Source of the DNA: JACPUW01 sp049115495
Lineage (GTDB): Bacteria > Bacteroidota > Bacteroidia > CAILMK01 > JACPUW01
NCBI GenBank assembly: GCA_049115495.1
Contig: JAGDZV010000024.1
Span: forward strand, 4,808-68,807
Direction of reading: 5' to 3'
DNA: 64,000 bases
The notes under the pieces are model-generated. The model made no database searches. It worked only from the letters and a program-made list of their open reading frames with translations, and was not told the DNA's origin. Position 1 is the stretch's first letter, and each line of letters starts with the position of its first letter. Made by a program: the position numbers and the translations under genes. This document shows positions 1 through 9,500 of this stretch, piece by piece.

Positions 1-1
1 T

Positions 2-1147
2 GCTTTTCAGCAAACTGGTAATCCTTGGTATTACAGAATAATTGCTGGTATGCTGCTTTTTGATGCCCTGGCCATTTTGCCTTTTGCAAGAATGAGAAAC
101 CAAGGTAAGGCTCGCAAATTTGCCTTGCTAAAAGTGCTTAATATTATAGTAAATGTGGGTTTCAACTTAATATTCTTTTACGGGTACACGCATGCCACAC
201 CAGGTGGAGACTTATCTGTTATTTTTAACCCTGACCAAAAAGTATTGTACATCTTTTTATCTAACCTAATTGCTAGTTTTATTACCCTGCTATTGGTTGT
301 AAAAGAATACAAAGGCGTAAAGCTAGAAAGAGACGGTAAGGTGCTAAACGAGCTTTTTAAATATGCCTGGCCACTTGTAATAGTTGGTTTAGCAGCCTGG
401 GTTAATGAAAATATGGACAAGAGTATTATGGAAAAACTTTTGCCAGGAACTACTGAAGAAGGATATTCAAAAACAGGAATATATGGCGCAGTTTATAAAC
501 TAAGTATTGCTATGGCCTTGGTGGTTCAAGCTTTCAAGTTTGCGGCTGAGCCGTTCTTTTTTGGTATTCAAAAAGATAAAGATGCCAAAGAAACCTATGC
601 GCTTGTGCTCAAGTGGTTTGTAATTGCCGAGTGCCTTGTGTTTTTAGCCGTTGCACTTAACTTAGAGTTGATTCTTTACATACTTGACGAAAGATATCGA
701 ATTGGAAAAGCAGTAGTGCCAATTGTGCTTCTTGGGCAGTTATTTTTAGGTATTTACTACAACCTGTCAATTTGGTATAAGCTTACCGAACAAACGGTAT
801 GGGGCTTGTATATGAGCTTGGCAGGTGCAGTGGTTACCATAGTTTTGCTTTTTACCCTGGTGCCAAGCATTGGCTATATAGGTGCGGCGTGGGCAACCTT
901 AGCAAGTTTTTTCACCATGATGATGATCTCATTTGCAGTGGGTAAAAAGCATTACCCTGTACCCTATGAGTACCGAAAAATTGCCTTGTACATAGGTTTG
1001 GCGGTTGTGTTTTGGCTAATTTTTAGTGGCGCGGGGCTTCAGGGCCTAGCCCAAGAGCTATTTATAGCCAATACACTAATAATAATTTTTATAGCCTTTG
1101 TATGGGCCATAGAAAAACCCCGCAAACTTCTACTTTTGCGTAAGTAG
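2..1147 (+). CDS. Oligosaccharide flippase-like membrane protein (5' end cut off by window)
   Basis: The reading frame is open from base 2 with no start, so the gene begins outside the window; the first internal ATG at 50 is not the true start. The visible ~380 residues are mostly hydrophobic, with about ten membrane segments, and the layout resembles Bacteroidota lipopolysaccharide/O-antigen flippases of the MATE/Wzx (MOP) superfamily. Such proteins move lipid-linked oligosaccharides across the inner membrane. The fragment includes 'FARMRNQGKARKF' between helices and a charged cytoplasmic C-terminus. It lies 18 bp before dut on the same strand and probably heads this operon. The family call rests on topology and overall resemblance; the substrate is unknown. 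Confidence 0.75.
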   Translation, partial: AFQQTGNPWYYRIIAGMLLFDALAILPFARMRNQGKARKFALLKVLNIIVNVGFNLIFFYGYTHATPGGDLSVIFNPDQKVLYIFLSNLIASFITLLLVVKEYKGVKLERDGKVLNELFKYAWPLVIVGLAAWVNENMDKSIMEKLLPGTTEEGYSKTGIYGAVYKLSIAMALVVQAFKFAAEPFFFGIQKDKDAKETYALVLKWFVIAECLVFLAVALNLELILYILDERYRIGKAVVPIVLLGQLFLGIYYNLSIWYKLTEQTVWGLYMSLAGAVVTIVLLFTLVPSIGYIGAAWATLASFFTMMMISFAVGKKHYPVPYEYRKIALYIGLAVVFWLIFSGAGLQGLAQELFIANTLIIIFIAFVWAIEKPRKLLLLRK

Positions 1148-1165
1148 CTCCCAAATAAGGTTTAG

Positions 1166-1600
1166 TTGAAACTCAAAATTGTAAACAAGTCTAAAAACCC
1201 TTTACCAACTTACGAAACCAGCCAATCGGCAGGTATGGATATTAGGGCAAGTATTGAAGAGAATTTGGTTTTACAGCCCAATGAAAGGGCATTGATTTCA
1301 ACAGGACTTTTTTTTGAAATTGAACCCGGTTACGAAGCCCAAGTAAGACCCCGAAGTGGTTTGGCTATAAAGCATGGCATTAGTTTGGTTAATAGCCCGG
1401 GTACTATTGATGCCGATTACCGCGGTGAAGTAAAGGTAATTTTGATAAATCATGGTGAGGCGCCTTTTGCTATTGAAAATGGAATGCGAATTGCACAGGT
1501 AGTTTTTGCCAAATATGCGCAGGCAGATATTGAAGAAGTGGCTGGGCTAAATGAAACCGAAAGGGGAGCTGGAGGATTTGGACACACTGGTATTAAATAA
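1166..1600 (+). CDS. dut: dUTP diphosphatase
   Basis: Hydrolyses dUTP to dUMP and pyrophosphate, keeping uracil out of DNA and feeding dTMP synthesis. At 144 residues it matches the usual homotrimeric dUTPase length. All the family's motifs can be read in order: GMDIRA (motif 1), PRSGLA (motif 2), GTIDADYRGEV with the catalytic Asp (motif 3), RIAQVVF (motif 4), and the C-terminal glycine-rich RGAGGFGHTG (motif 5), which closes over the nucleotide. The start is TTG at 1166, preceded by AAGG; no ATG fits the conserved N-terminus MKLKIVNKS. It sits between the flippase-like gene and a nucleotidyltransferase gene with short gaps, so it is probably co-transcribed. Confidence 0.95.
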   Translation: MKLKIVNKSKNPLPTYETSQSAGMDIRASIEENLVLQPNERALISTGLFFEIEPGYEAQVRPRSGLAIKHGISLVNSPGTIDADYRGEVKVILINHGEAPFAIENGMRIAQVVFAKYAQADIEEVAGLNETERGAGGFGHTGIK

Positions 1601-1616
1601 ATAAAGAATTGACAAC

Positions 1617-2621
1617 ATGAGAGTTATTGTTCCTATGGCGGGTATGGGTAAAAGAATGAGACCCCACACCCTTACAGTACCTAAACCTTTGGTACAAGTT
1701 GCCGGAAAACCAATTGTAGAGCATTTGGTAAACGATATAGCTGGCCTTGCAGAAGGCAAAGTAGAAGAAGTAGCCTTTATTATTGGAAGATTTGGTAAAG
1801 CGGTTGAAGAGCAGCTAATGGCTGTGGCCGATCATATAGGCGCCAAAGGATCAATCTATTATCAAGACGAGGCTTTGGGCACGGCCCATGCTATTTACAT
1901 GGCTGAGCAGTCTTTAGATGGCCCATGTGTGGTGGCTTTCGCCGATACGCTTTTCCATGCCGATTTTGCCCTTGACGTGGCCGCCGATGGAATAATATGG
2001 ACCAAAGAAGTTGAAGACCCAAGAGCTTTTGGTGTGGTGAATAAAGATGCTGATGGTATTATTACAGAGTTTGAAGAAAAGCCAGAAGTGCCAAAATCAA
2101 ACGAAGCCATAATTGGCATATACTACTTTAAGCAAGCCGAAATCTTAAGAGAAGAGATCAAGTATTTATTAGATAATAATATTACTGATAAAGGCGAATA
2201 TCAAATTACCGACGCTCTTGAAAACATGAAAAACAAAGGGCTTAAACTAAAGAGCCAAACTGTTACAGAATGGATGGATTGCGGTAATTACAAGGTAACT
2301 GTTGAAACCAATGGCCGTTATCTTGAGCTTATTAAAAACAGGCCAAACCTTGTGGCCGATGATCTAAAAACTGAAAACGCCGTGGTAATTCCGCCAGTAT
2401 ATATTGGTGCAGGTGTAAGCATAAAAAATGCGGTTGTAGGCCCAAGAGTGTCAATAGGCGCCAATACCCAAATTACCGATTCGGTAATATCAAATTCTAT
2501 TGTGCAATCAAATACAATGGTTAGCGGTCTCACGGCTAAAAACTCGTTAATAGGTCATTTTGTTAAAATAAACATTAAGCCTGAAGAGTTAAGCTTGGGT
2601 GATTATAACGAGATGTATTAG
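1617..2621 (+). CDS. Sugar-phosphate nucleotidyltransferase
   Basis: Predicted to make an NDP-sugar from a sugar-1-phosphate and NTP. The N-terminus MRVIVPMAGMGKRMRP...PKPLV is the nucleotide-binding signature (G-x-G-x-R...KP) of the glucose-1-phosphate thymidylyltransferase / mannose-1-phosphate guanylyltransferase superfamily. Residues 1 to ~240 form the GT-A-like catalytic domain, with FADTLF as the likely metal-binding segment. Residues ~245-325 show hexapeptide-like steps (IGAGVSIKNAVVGPRVSIGA) typical of a left-handed beta-helix tail. The stop at 2621 is one base before the next gene's ATG. The exact nucleotide and sugar cannot be read from sequence; a role in polysaccharide precursor supply fits the flippase-like neighbour. 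Confidence 0.85.
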   Translation: MRVIVPMAGMGKRMRPHTLTVPKPLVQVAGKPIVEHLVNDIAGLAEGKVEEVAFIIGRFGKAVEEQLMAVADHIGAKGSIYYQDEALGTAHAIYMAEQSLDGPCVVAFADTLFHADFALDVAADGIIWTKEVEDPRAFGVVNKDADGIITEFEEKPEVPKSNEAIIGIYYFKQAEILREEIKYLLDNNITDKGEYQITDALENMKNKGLKLKSQTVTEWMDCGNYKVTVETNGRYLELIKNRPNLVADDLKTENAVVIPPVYIGAGVSIKNAVVGPRVSIGANTQITDSVISNSIVQSNTMVSGLTAKNSLIGHFVKINIKPEELSLGDYNEMY

Positions 2622-2622
2622 T

Positions 2623-4362
2623 ATGATAATTAAACTCAAGATCGTACTTGCGTTTTTGCTAATTTCTACTGTGGCTACTCAAGCCCAGTTTAGAAAAAAA
2701 GACAAAAACAAAGGTGAAGAAACAAGTACTGAAGCGGCAAAAGCTGGCTACGATAAGTTTCATCACATGTTTTTTGAAGGAATGCGTGAGTACGGTCTTG
2801 AGAATTATGAAAAATCAATTGATGCTTTTGAAAAATGTTTGCAAATGGACCCCAATTCTATTGCGGTTCACTTTCAAATGTCAAAAGTGTTTAATGAGTC
2901 TGGGCAAAAAAGTAAGGCTATAACATCAGCTAGGCAAAGCTTTGAGCTAGATAAGAGTAATAAAGACACTTATCACAACTACAAAGACTTATGCTTAAAT
3001 TCAAGAAGCTATTCATTTGCCATTTTGGCAACCAAAGATTTTGTTGAATCATTAACATCAGCCTCTGAAATTATAAAGTACAAAAAAGAGCTGGCCAGAA
3101 TTTATGAGTACAACAGAGAAGCTGCAAATGCAGTATTGGTATTTAGCGAACTAGAAGAAGATTTTGGCTACACCAATGCCTATGCAAATGAAAGATTAAG
3201 GCTTTACAAGCAAATGAATGAGCTTGATGAAGCATTGGTTGAAGTTGATGGCTTAATAGAAAATAACGAAGGCGCCGCCAGTTACCTGTATCAAAAAGCA
3301 TCTATTCTCGACCAAAAAGGTAACAGAGAAGATGCGCTGGTATATTATGAAAAGACACTAGAAGCCAAACCTGACCATAGCAAGGCTTTAATAGAAAGTG
3401 GCGAGTTGTTAATTAAAAGCCAAGAAACCAATACGGGCGTAAATCGTATTAAAAAAGCATTTGGATTAAACGAGTTAAGCGTAAATGATAAAGTAAATGC
3501 TTTCAATAGGTTAAACTCCACTATAAATTCAAAATCTACCATTTTAGATTTAGCCAAAGCTTTGCAATTGGCTCATGAAAACAATTCTGGAGCCAATAAA
3601 GCCTTAAGCGATGCCTATTTTGAAACCGGCGATAAAAAAACGGGTGTAGCGTATTTAGCCAAGGCTAAGGAGTTAGAACCCAATAATTTTAACTATTCAG
3701 TTGATTTGGTGAACACCTATTATGAACTCAATGATTTTGAGAACTTGAGAAAATGGAGTGTTCAGGCATCAGAGCTTTATCCTAGCCATCATATTTTCTA
3801 CTTATATGCGGGTATTGCCTTTTCTGAGCTTAAAGATTATGGCAACGCGCTAATGATGCTTGAGTCGGGAAAAAGCTATGTTATTGGTCAAAATGCGACT
3901 AAAACTGAGTTTGAATTGGCCATTGCCGATGTCTATTTTAAAATGCGCGATTTCAATAAATCAGAGAAGAAATACGAAGCATTACTTGAGAATCAGTCCC
4001 AAAACCCATTGGTGCTCAACAACTTTGCTTACTTTTTGGCTCAAAGGGGCTATAGGTTAAAAGATGCAGAGAAATATGTAAAAAAGGCACTTGATATTGA
4101 ATCGGCAAATGCTTCATATCTTGATACCTATGGCTACATATATTTTAAGAATGGTAGGTATGAAGATGCCATAAGCCAATATGATAAGGCCCTACTGGTA
4201 TCAATAAACAACGGAGAAATATTAGAGCATAAGGCCGACGCCTTATTTAAACTTGGCAACAAAGTTGAAGCACTAAAACTTTGGAAATTAGCCAAAGAAA
4301 ATGGTAATAATTCAGAAACTCTTATGCGTAAGATCAAAGAAGAGAAGTACTATGAAGAGTAG
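2623..4362 (+). CDS. Secreted/periplasmic tetratricopeptide repeat protein
   Basis: A 579-residue protein with an N-terminal signal peptide (MIIKLKIVLAFLLIS...ATQAQ) followed by many TPR-like helical pairs. Repeats are visible near residues 35-95 (GLENYEKSIDAFEKCLQMDP), 225-270 (REDALVYYEKTLEAKPDH) and 440-545 (FNKSEKKYEALLENQ; GRYEDAISQYDKALLV). TPR arrays are protein-binding scaffolds, and this one probably works in the periplasm. ATG 2623 is chosen because an upstream GTG at 2599 in the same frame would overlap the previous gene and precede the signal peptide with a non-hydrophobic extension. It overlaps the following lipoprotein gene by 11 bp, so the two are likely translationally coupled. 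The partner is unknown. Confidence 0.85.
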   Translation: MIIKLKIVLAFLLISTVATQAQFRKKDKNKGEETSTEAAKAGYDKFHHMFFEGMREYGLENYEKSIDAFEKCLQMDPNSIAVHFQMSKVFNESGQKSKAITSARQSFELDKSNKDTYHNYKDLCLNSRSYSFAILATKDFVESLTSASEIIKYKKELARIYEYNREAANAVLVFSELEEDFGYTNAYANERLRLYKQMNELDEALVEVDGLIENNEGAASYLYQKASILDQKGNREDALVYYEKTLEAKPDHSKALIESGELLIKSQETNTGVNRIKKAFGLNELSVNDKVNAFNRLNSTINSKSTILDLAKALQLAHENNSGANKALSDAYFETGDKKTGVAYLAKAKELEPNNFNYSVDLVNTYYELNDFENLRKWSVQASELYPSHHIFYLYAGIAFSELKDYGNALMMLESGKSYVIGQNATKTEFELAIADVYFKMRDFNKSEKKYEALLENQSQNPLVLNNFAYFLAQRGYRLKDAEKYVKKALDIESANASYLDTYGYIYFKNGRYEDAISQYDKALLVSINNGEILEHKADALFKLGNKVEALKLWKLAKENGNNSETLMRKIKEEKYYEE

Positions 4363-5110
4363 CATTTGGGGTACATTTTTGATAGCCATGGTATTCTTAC
4401 AAGGATGCGGCCTTTTTAATAAAACCAGAAATCTTACGCCTGAAAAACTTAAGACACTTAAACAGTTCGAAAAGTTATATACAGAAAATTTAGAAAAAGA
4501 GCAATATGAATGGTTGAGCGCTACGGGTAGGGTAAAGATTAAATCAAAGAGCCAAAATGTTTCGTTAAGCGCACAATTCAAATCAAAAAAAGATAGTTTG
4601 GTTTGGGCACGTTTATCAAAGTTGCTGGAGGTAGCAAGGGCCCAGGCCAATGTAAATCATTTTCAACTTATTAACCGACTTGATAGAAGTTACTTTGACT
4701 ACAGCTTTTCTGAATTATCGGCTATTATTGATCCTGAGCAGGGAATAGCAGCATTTCAAAGCTTACTAATGGGTAATATTCCTTTTAACCTGAGCGGAGC
4801 CAACTTTGTACCGGGTACAGAATTTCACACCCTAAAACTTGAAGGCGATAGCATAGTGCAAGAAGCCATTGTAGACAATCAACACTTAAAACTTAATTTA
4901 TACCATATTAAATCAGTTGATGGTAAAACTGAAGCAGTAGCCTCATTTTCTGATTACATGTTAACCGATTATGGCTGGGTACCCAAAAACATAATTGTTA
5001 AGATTAAAGGTGCTGACCTTGAAGCCGTTGAAATAGATTTCTCTAAAATTGAATTTAAGAAAAGCGATAAAGTAGAATTTGAAATTCCATCTGGCTATAA
5101 AGAGAATTAG
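4352..5110 (+). CDS. DUF4292-type lipoprotein
   Basis: A 252-residue predicted lipoprotein. The N-terminus MKSSIWGTFLIAMVFLQGCG has a lipobox (LQGC) with the lipidated Cys near residue 17. The body resembles the DUF4292 family common in Flavobacteriia, a beta-rich fold related to LolA/LolB-type lipoprotein carriers: an early 'ATGRVKIKSKSQNVSLSAQFKSKKDSLVWA' -like segment (positions ~4520-4615) describes small amphipathic strands. The ATG at 4352 lies within the last codons of the TPR gene; an upstream in-frame start at 4301 would add a non-signal extension. Its 3' end overlaps the next gene by 32 bp. An envelope-assembly role is inferred, not shown. Confidence 0.75.
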   Translation: MKSSIWGTFLIAMVFLQGCGLFNKTRNLTPEKLKTLKQFEKLYTENLEKEQYEWLSATGRVKIKSKSQNVSLSAQFKSKKDSLVWARLSKLLEVARAQANVNHFQLINRLDRSYFDYSFSELSAIIDPEQGIAAFQSLLMGNIPFNLSGANFVPGTEFHTLKLEGDSIVQEAIVDNQHLKLNLYHIKSVDGKTEAVASFSDYMLTDYGWVPKNIIVKIKGADLEAVEIDFSKIEFKKSDKVEFEIPSGYKEN

Positions 5111-6278
5111 TGTAGCGCTTGTTTTAGTGCTGGTTGCGCTGGTGGGAGCAAAGGCTCAAAGCCGTACCGACCTAGAAAAACAACGCGAGCAAAAGCTAAA
5201 AGAAATTGCTTTTACTGAGAAGCTAATAAGCCAAACAAGTAGCGAGAAAAAAAAGAATCTTAACTACTTATACATACTTCAAAGGCAAATAAAAAACAGA
5301 GAGCAGCTTATTAATACAGAAAATAAGGTGCTAAAGCTACTAAATAGAAGTATAGACCAAACTACGCTTTTTATTGCGGCATTAGAAAACGACTTGGCTA
5401 CCCTAAAAAATGAGTATGTAGAAATGGCATATTATGCCTTTAAAAATCGAAGCAAATTTGATTACCTGCTTTACATTTTTGCCAGTAATAGTTTGCAAGA
5501 AGCTTGGAACCGAATGCGCTATATTAGGTATTATAACGAGATAAGAACCAATCAAATAGAGCTAATACAAGAAACACAAAAAAGCCTTGGTAGAAAAATT
5601 GAGAATTTAAAACTTCAAATTGCCAACAAGCAAATACTTGTGCAAAACCTAGCCAAAGAAAAAGATAAATTAGGCAAAGATGTAAAGTCAAAAAATGCCC
5701 TTTTGCAAGAGCTTAAAGGCAAAGAAAACGAGTATAAAGAGAAGCTAAAGAAAGATAAGAAAGCGGCAAAAGAGCTTGATAAAGCCATTGAAGAGATTAT
5801 AAAAGCAGAGCTGGCAAGGGCTGAGGCCGCAGAAGCTACTGACATTGAAATAAGCGGGCTAAGCAGCGATCAGTTTGCAAGCAATCGCAGCAATTTTATG
5901 TGGCCATCAAGGGGTATTGTTTCGCAAGGCTTCGGAAGGCAAGAGCATCCAACCATATCAGGCGTTTATATAAACAATAATGGTATAAACATAAGAACAG
6001 AGAAAGATGCTACGGCACGTTCTGTGTTTCCTGGTACCGTTGTGCATGTAGTTTTTATACCGGGTGCTAATAATGCCATTATTATAAGGCACGGAGATTA
6101 TTACACCGTATACAAAAACCTTATTGAAGTGGCTGTAAACCCCGGCGATGATGTGGAAGAAGGGCAGGCCTTGGGAAAGGTAAGCTTTGACGAAGAAAAA
6201 GAAATTGCAGAACTGCATTTTGAGATCAGGTACAAAACAGAAAAGTTGAACCCCCAACTTTGGCTCAAGAAAGAGTAA
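5079..6278 (+). CDS. EnvC-like murein hydrolase activator (coiled coil plus degenerate LytM/M23 domain)
   Basis: A 399-residue exported protein: signal peptide (ISVALVLVLVALVGAKAQ), a long coiled coil from ~residue 30 to 260 rich in Lys/Glu/Leu, then a C-terminal LytM (peptidase M23) domain at ~275-399. The LytM zinc ligands look incomplete. The usual first His/Asp region reads NNNGINIRTEKD, the expected HxH reads YTVYKNL, and only LHFEIR remains. That pattern is known from EnvC/NlpD-type activators, which switch on amidases rather than cut peptidoglycan. The start is TTG 5079, because no ATG exists upstream of the signal peptide in this frame. It is the last gene of the 5' operon; an AT-rich palindrome follows at 6294. 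Confidence 0.8.
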   Translation: MKFHLAIKRISVALVLVLVALVGAKAQSRTDLEKQREQKLKEIAFTEKLISQTSSEKKKNLNYLYILQRQIKNREQLINTENKVLKLLNRSIDQTTLFIAALENDLATLKNEYVEMAYYAFKNRSKFDYLLYIFASNSLQEAWNRMRYIRYYNEIRTNQIELIQETQKSLGRKIENLKLQIANKQILVQNLAKEKDKLGKDVKSKNALLQELKGKENEYKEKLKKDKKAAKELDKAIEEIIKAELARAEAAEATDIEISGLSSDQFASNRSNFMWPSRGIVSQGFGRQEHPTISGVYINNNGINIRTEKDATARSVFPGTVVHVVFIPGANNAIIIRHGDYYTVYKNLIEVAVNPGDDVEEGQALGKVSFDEEKEIAELHFEIRYKTEKLNPQLWLKKE

Positions 6279-6293
6279 GGACTCGTTTTCTTC

Positions 6294-6326
6294 AACTTTT
6301 CAAAAGTTTAAAACTTTGGAAAAGTT
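6294..6326. repeat. REP-like palindrome, copy 1 (upstream edge of CRISPR-Cas locus)
   Basis: Two 16-base arms (first arm AACTTTTCAAAAGTTT) flank a single base and pair with one mismatch. The same palindrome recurs at 10811, 11072 and 12721. It lies 16 bp after the EnvC-like gene and before the tracrRNA terminator. No U-tract follows the hairpin, so it is not a typical intrinsic terminator. Confidence 0.85.
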
Positions 6327-6368
6327 AGTGTAAGATAAGAAATCCCTATTTTTAGCATATCAAATAAA

Positions 6369-6441
6369 TCCTTTATCATTTTGGTTTTGAAAAAAGGCTA
6401 AGGTGGAGTTGAAGTGTAGTGTTCAAAAACTTGATAAAGGA
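6369..6441. repeat. Perfect 10-bp inverted repeat with wide spacing upstream of the tracrRNA/cas9 junction
   Basis: TCCTTTATCA at 6369-6378 is mirrored by TGATAAAGGA at 6432-6441, with 53 bp between them. It lies in the stretch between the EnvC-like gene and tracrRNA where a plus-strand cas9 promoter would be expected. I found no clean TTTG/TAnnTTTG promoter there. The function is unknown; it could be an operator, a remnant of a mobile element or chance. Confidence 0.4.
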
Positions 6442-6463
6442 AAGTATATAAAGCTATTTGGAG

Positions 6464-6541
6464 TAAAAAAGCGACCCGTAAAGGCCGCTTTAAATGTTTT
6501 CACAACGGAATAATCCTTATTGTGATTTGCTTCAGATTAAG
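6464..6541 (-). ncRNA. tracrRNA of the type II-C CRISPR system
   Basis: The plus-strand stretch 6519-6537 (ATTGTGATTTGCTTCAGAT) matches the start of the CRISPR repeat as read on the minus strand, with one base missing and the first pair a G-U wobble. The minus-strand RNA is therefore an anti-repeat able to pair with crRNA. Downstream (leftward) the RNA reads AAUAAGG, a small GGA-UUAU-UCC stem that fits the nexus position, then an intrinsic terminator. This order (anti-repeat, AAUAAGG, nexus, terminator) is what is known for II-C tracrRNAs. The 5' end is estimated near 6538 from a possible -7 box; the true transcript could be longer. It is transcribed away from cas9 and antisense to the region just upstream of the cas9 start. 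Confidence 0.88.
6465..6491 (-). terminator. Intrinsic terminator of tracrRNA
   Basis: On the minus strand, AAAGCGGCC and GGGTCGCTTT form a 9-bp stem with one G-U pair around a ~6-base loop, followed by a run of U (6465-6470 read as A on the plus strand). It ends the tracrRNA and also serves as its 3' hairpin. Confidence 0.85.
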
Positions 6542-6543
6542 CT

Positions 6544-6576
6544 CGAAATTAATGAAAAAAGAAAATATGGCAACAA
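6544..6576 (-). promoter_or_regulatory. Possible tracrRNA promoter overlapping the cas9 start codons
   Basis: The minus strand reads TAATTTCG at 6551-6544, one base off the Bacteroidota -7 box TAnnTTTG, with TTGTTG about 19 bp upstream, inside the first codons of cas9. This would start the RNA just before the anti-repeat. The match is imperfect and is an inference. Confidence 0.4.
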
Positions 6577-9500
6577 AAAGAATTTTAGGTTTGGATTTGG
6601 GTACCACTAGTATCGGTTGGGCACTAGTAGATGAAGCTCAAACTGAAAAAGGAGTTTCGAAAATTATAAGAACAGGGGTGCGAATAGTTCCATTAAGCTC
6701 AGACGAAAGTGGAGACTTTGAAAAGGGTAAATCAACATCTATTAATGCTGATAGAACGTTGAAGCGCGGTGCAAGAAGGAGTTTGCAACGCTATAAGCAA
6801 AGAAGGGAGCATCTTATTACAGTACTAAAAGAAAGTGGAATTCTTAGTGATAAGCCATTAGTGGAATCTGGTAAAGGTTCAACATTTTCATTGCTTGAAC
6901 TAAGGAACAAAGCGGCAGCGGCAGCAGTTGATTTACATGATTTTGCAAGAGTTTTATTAGCCATAAATAAGAAGCGTGGCTACAAAAGCAGCAGAAAAGC
7001 CAAAGATGAAAGCGAAGGTGATTCAATTGATGGAATGGAAACTGCGAAGGTGCTTTTTCATGAAAACCTTACACCCGGCCAATTGATGTATAATAGGCTG
7101 GGTGCAGGTAAGAAAAATACACCTGAGTTTTACCCATCTGACCTAGAAGCCGAGTTTAACCGAATTTGGGATGTGCAGCATAAATATTACCCAGAAGTTT
7201 TGAATGATGACTTGAGATCTAAACTTGAAGGTAAAAATAGTAAGCAAACTTGGGCTATTTGTAAGGAGCCATTTGGCATAGAAGGTATTTCACTAAAAGG
7301 AAAACCAAATGAACAAAAGCTCGAAAAATTTAGACTCAGGGCTTTTGGTTTATCTGAACAACTTGATTTGGAGGAGTTGGCTATAGTCTTACAAGAAATA
7401 AGAAATCAGATAGGTAACACAAGCGGCTATTTAGGAGCTATTTCTGACAGAAGCAAAGAGCTGTACTTTAATAAACAGACCGTTGGACAGTACTTGTATC
7501 AACAAATTAAAGACAACCCGCACAACAGACTAAAAAACCAAGTATTTTATAGAAAAGACTATGAAGATGAATTTGATACCATTTGGGAGGTACAAGCCAA
7601 GGGCCATCCTGATTTGCTAACCGAAGAGCTAAGGCAAGAAATTAAAGATTGTATCATTTTTCATCAGCGTAGACTAAAGTCGCAAAAGGGCCAAATAGCC
7701 GTATGCGAGTTTGAAGGAAAAGAAATTGAAATCAAGGATAAAGATGGAAAGCCGGTACTAACACGTGATGGCAAAGTCAAGAAGAAAATAATAGGGCCTA
7801 AAGTTATTCCAAAGTCTTCGCCGCTGTTTCAAGAATTCAAAATTTGGCAAATACTCAACAACCTAAAGTTTCAGAATAAGCAAAACCTTGAAACAATAAG
7901 TATTCAAGATTGCGATGAGGATTTGGAAATTAGAAAAGCCATGTTTGAGAAGCTAACAGCCAAAGGGAAGCTCTCGGCGACAGAAGTACTTAAAGATGCT
8001 TTAAATGAACCTAAAAAATGGGAACTTAAAAACTACAAGGAAGTTGAAGGCAATGAAACCATATCAAGGCTTTACAAAGCTTTCGAGAAAATGGTAGAAC
8101 TCTCCGGTCATGAGTTAGCTAAGAGCGACGCAAAGGTCCAGATTAAAGAAATATTTCAATCAATTGGAATTGATACTGGCATTTTGGATTTTGATGCTAT
8201 CCTATCAAACAAAGAAATGACACAGCAGCCTTTGTACAAGTTGTGGCATTTACTCTATTCGTTTGAAGGTGATCATTCTGAGTCAGGTCATGAAAGTTTG
8301 GTTCAAAAGCTCGACGATGAGTTTTCAATTCCAAAAGATTTGGCTAAGCCTCTTGTAAACGTGGTTTTTAAAGATGATTACGGGCAACTTAGCTCCAAAG
8401 CCATTTCTAAAATATTACCCTTTTTACGTGAAGGAAACATCTATTCTAGCGCCTGTGAATTGGCAGGATATAACCACTCACACTCACAAAACAAAGAAGA
8501 AATTGAGAATAGAGTTTTAGAAGATTCACTCAGGTTACTTCCAAAAAACAGCTTAAGAAATCCGGTAGTAGAAAAGATTCTAAACCAAATGGTAAACGTG
8601 GTAAATGCCATAATTAAGGAATATGGTAAGCCCGATGAAGTCAGAATTGAACTAGCACGTGAACTTAAGAAAAGTGCAAAAGAACGAGCAGATTCTACCT
8701 CAGGAATTGCCAAAGCAACACGCCTACATGATGAAATAAGAAATGAACTGGCTTCTATGCATCCGTTCAATACCGGTGTTCGGGTAACTAAAAACGACAT
8801 AATTAAATACAAGCTCTACAAGGAGTTAGCATCAACTGGCTATAAAACCATTTACACGAACACTTACATTCCAAAAGAAAAACTGTTTACCAAAGAGTTT
8901 GATATCGAACACATAATACCAAAGGCAGTCCTGTTTGATGATTCATTTTCTAACAAAACCATTTCAGTCAGAGACTTTAATAGAACTAAAAGTGACAAAA
9001 CAGGAATAGATGCCGTAGCCGAAAAGTTTGGTGAAGATTCAGCAGATTATCAGAGATATATTGATACCGTGAACAAATTGGTGAAAGAAGGCAAGATAAG
9101 CCGAACCAAGGGTAAGAAATTATTGATGAAGGCCGAGGAAATTCCCGACGGTTTTATTGAGCGTGACCTAAGAAACAGCCAATACATTGCCAAAAAGAGC
9201 CAAGAGATACTACGAAAAGTATTTAGGAAAGTCAATTCAACCACTGGAAGCATTACCGATAAACTAAGAGAAGATTGGCAGTTGGTTAATGTGCTTAAAG
9301 ACTTGAATTGGGATAAATATAACAAGCTAGGTTTAACAGAGTATGAAATCAATAAGGATGGTGGCCAAGTACGAGTAATTAAAGATTGGACTAAACGAAA
9401 CGACCATAGACACCATGCCATGGATGCCATTACGGTGGCTTTTACCAAACATAGCCATGTGCAGTATTTCAATTACTTAAACGCTAGGAGAGATGAAAGC

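Noticed and set aside
6522..6551. Upstream GTG start for cas9 (adding MICFRLSSKL)
   Set aside because: These bases are the tracrRNA anti-repeat; the added residues are not part of Cas9, whose RuvC-I motif begins right after ATG 6567.
8441..8812. Minus-strand open frames within cas9 (for example 8441-8812, 9050-9472)
   Set aside because: Shadows of the cas9 codons, without start context, motifs or signal sequences of their own.
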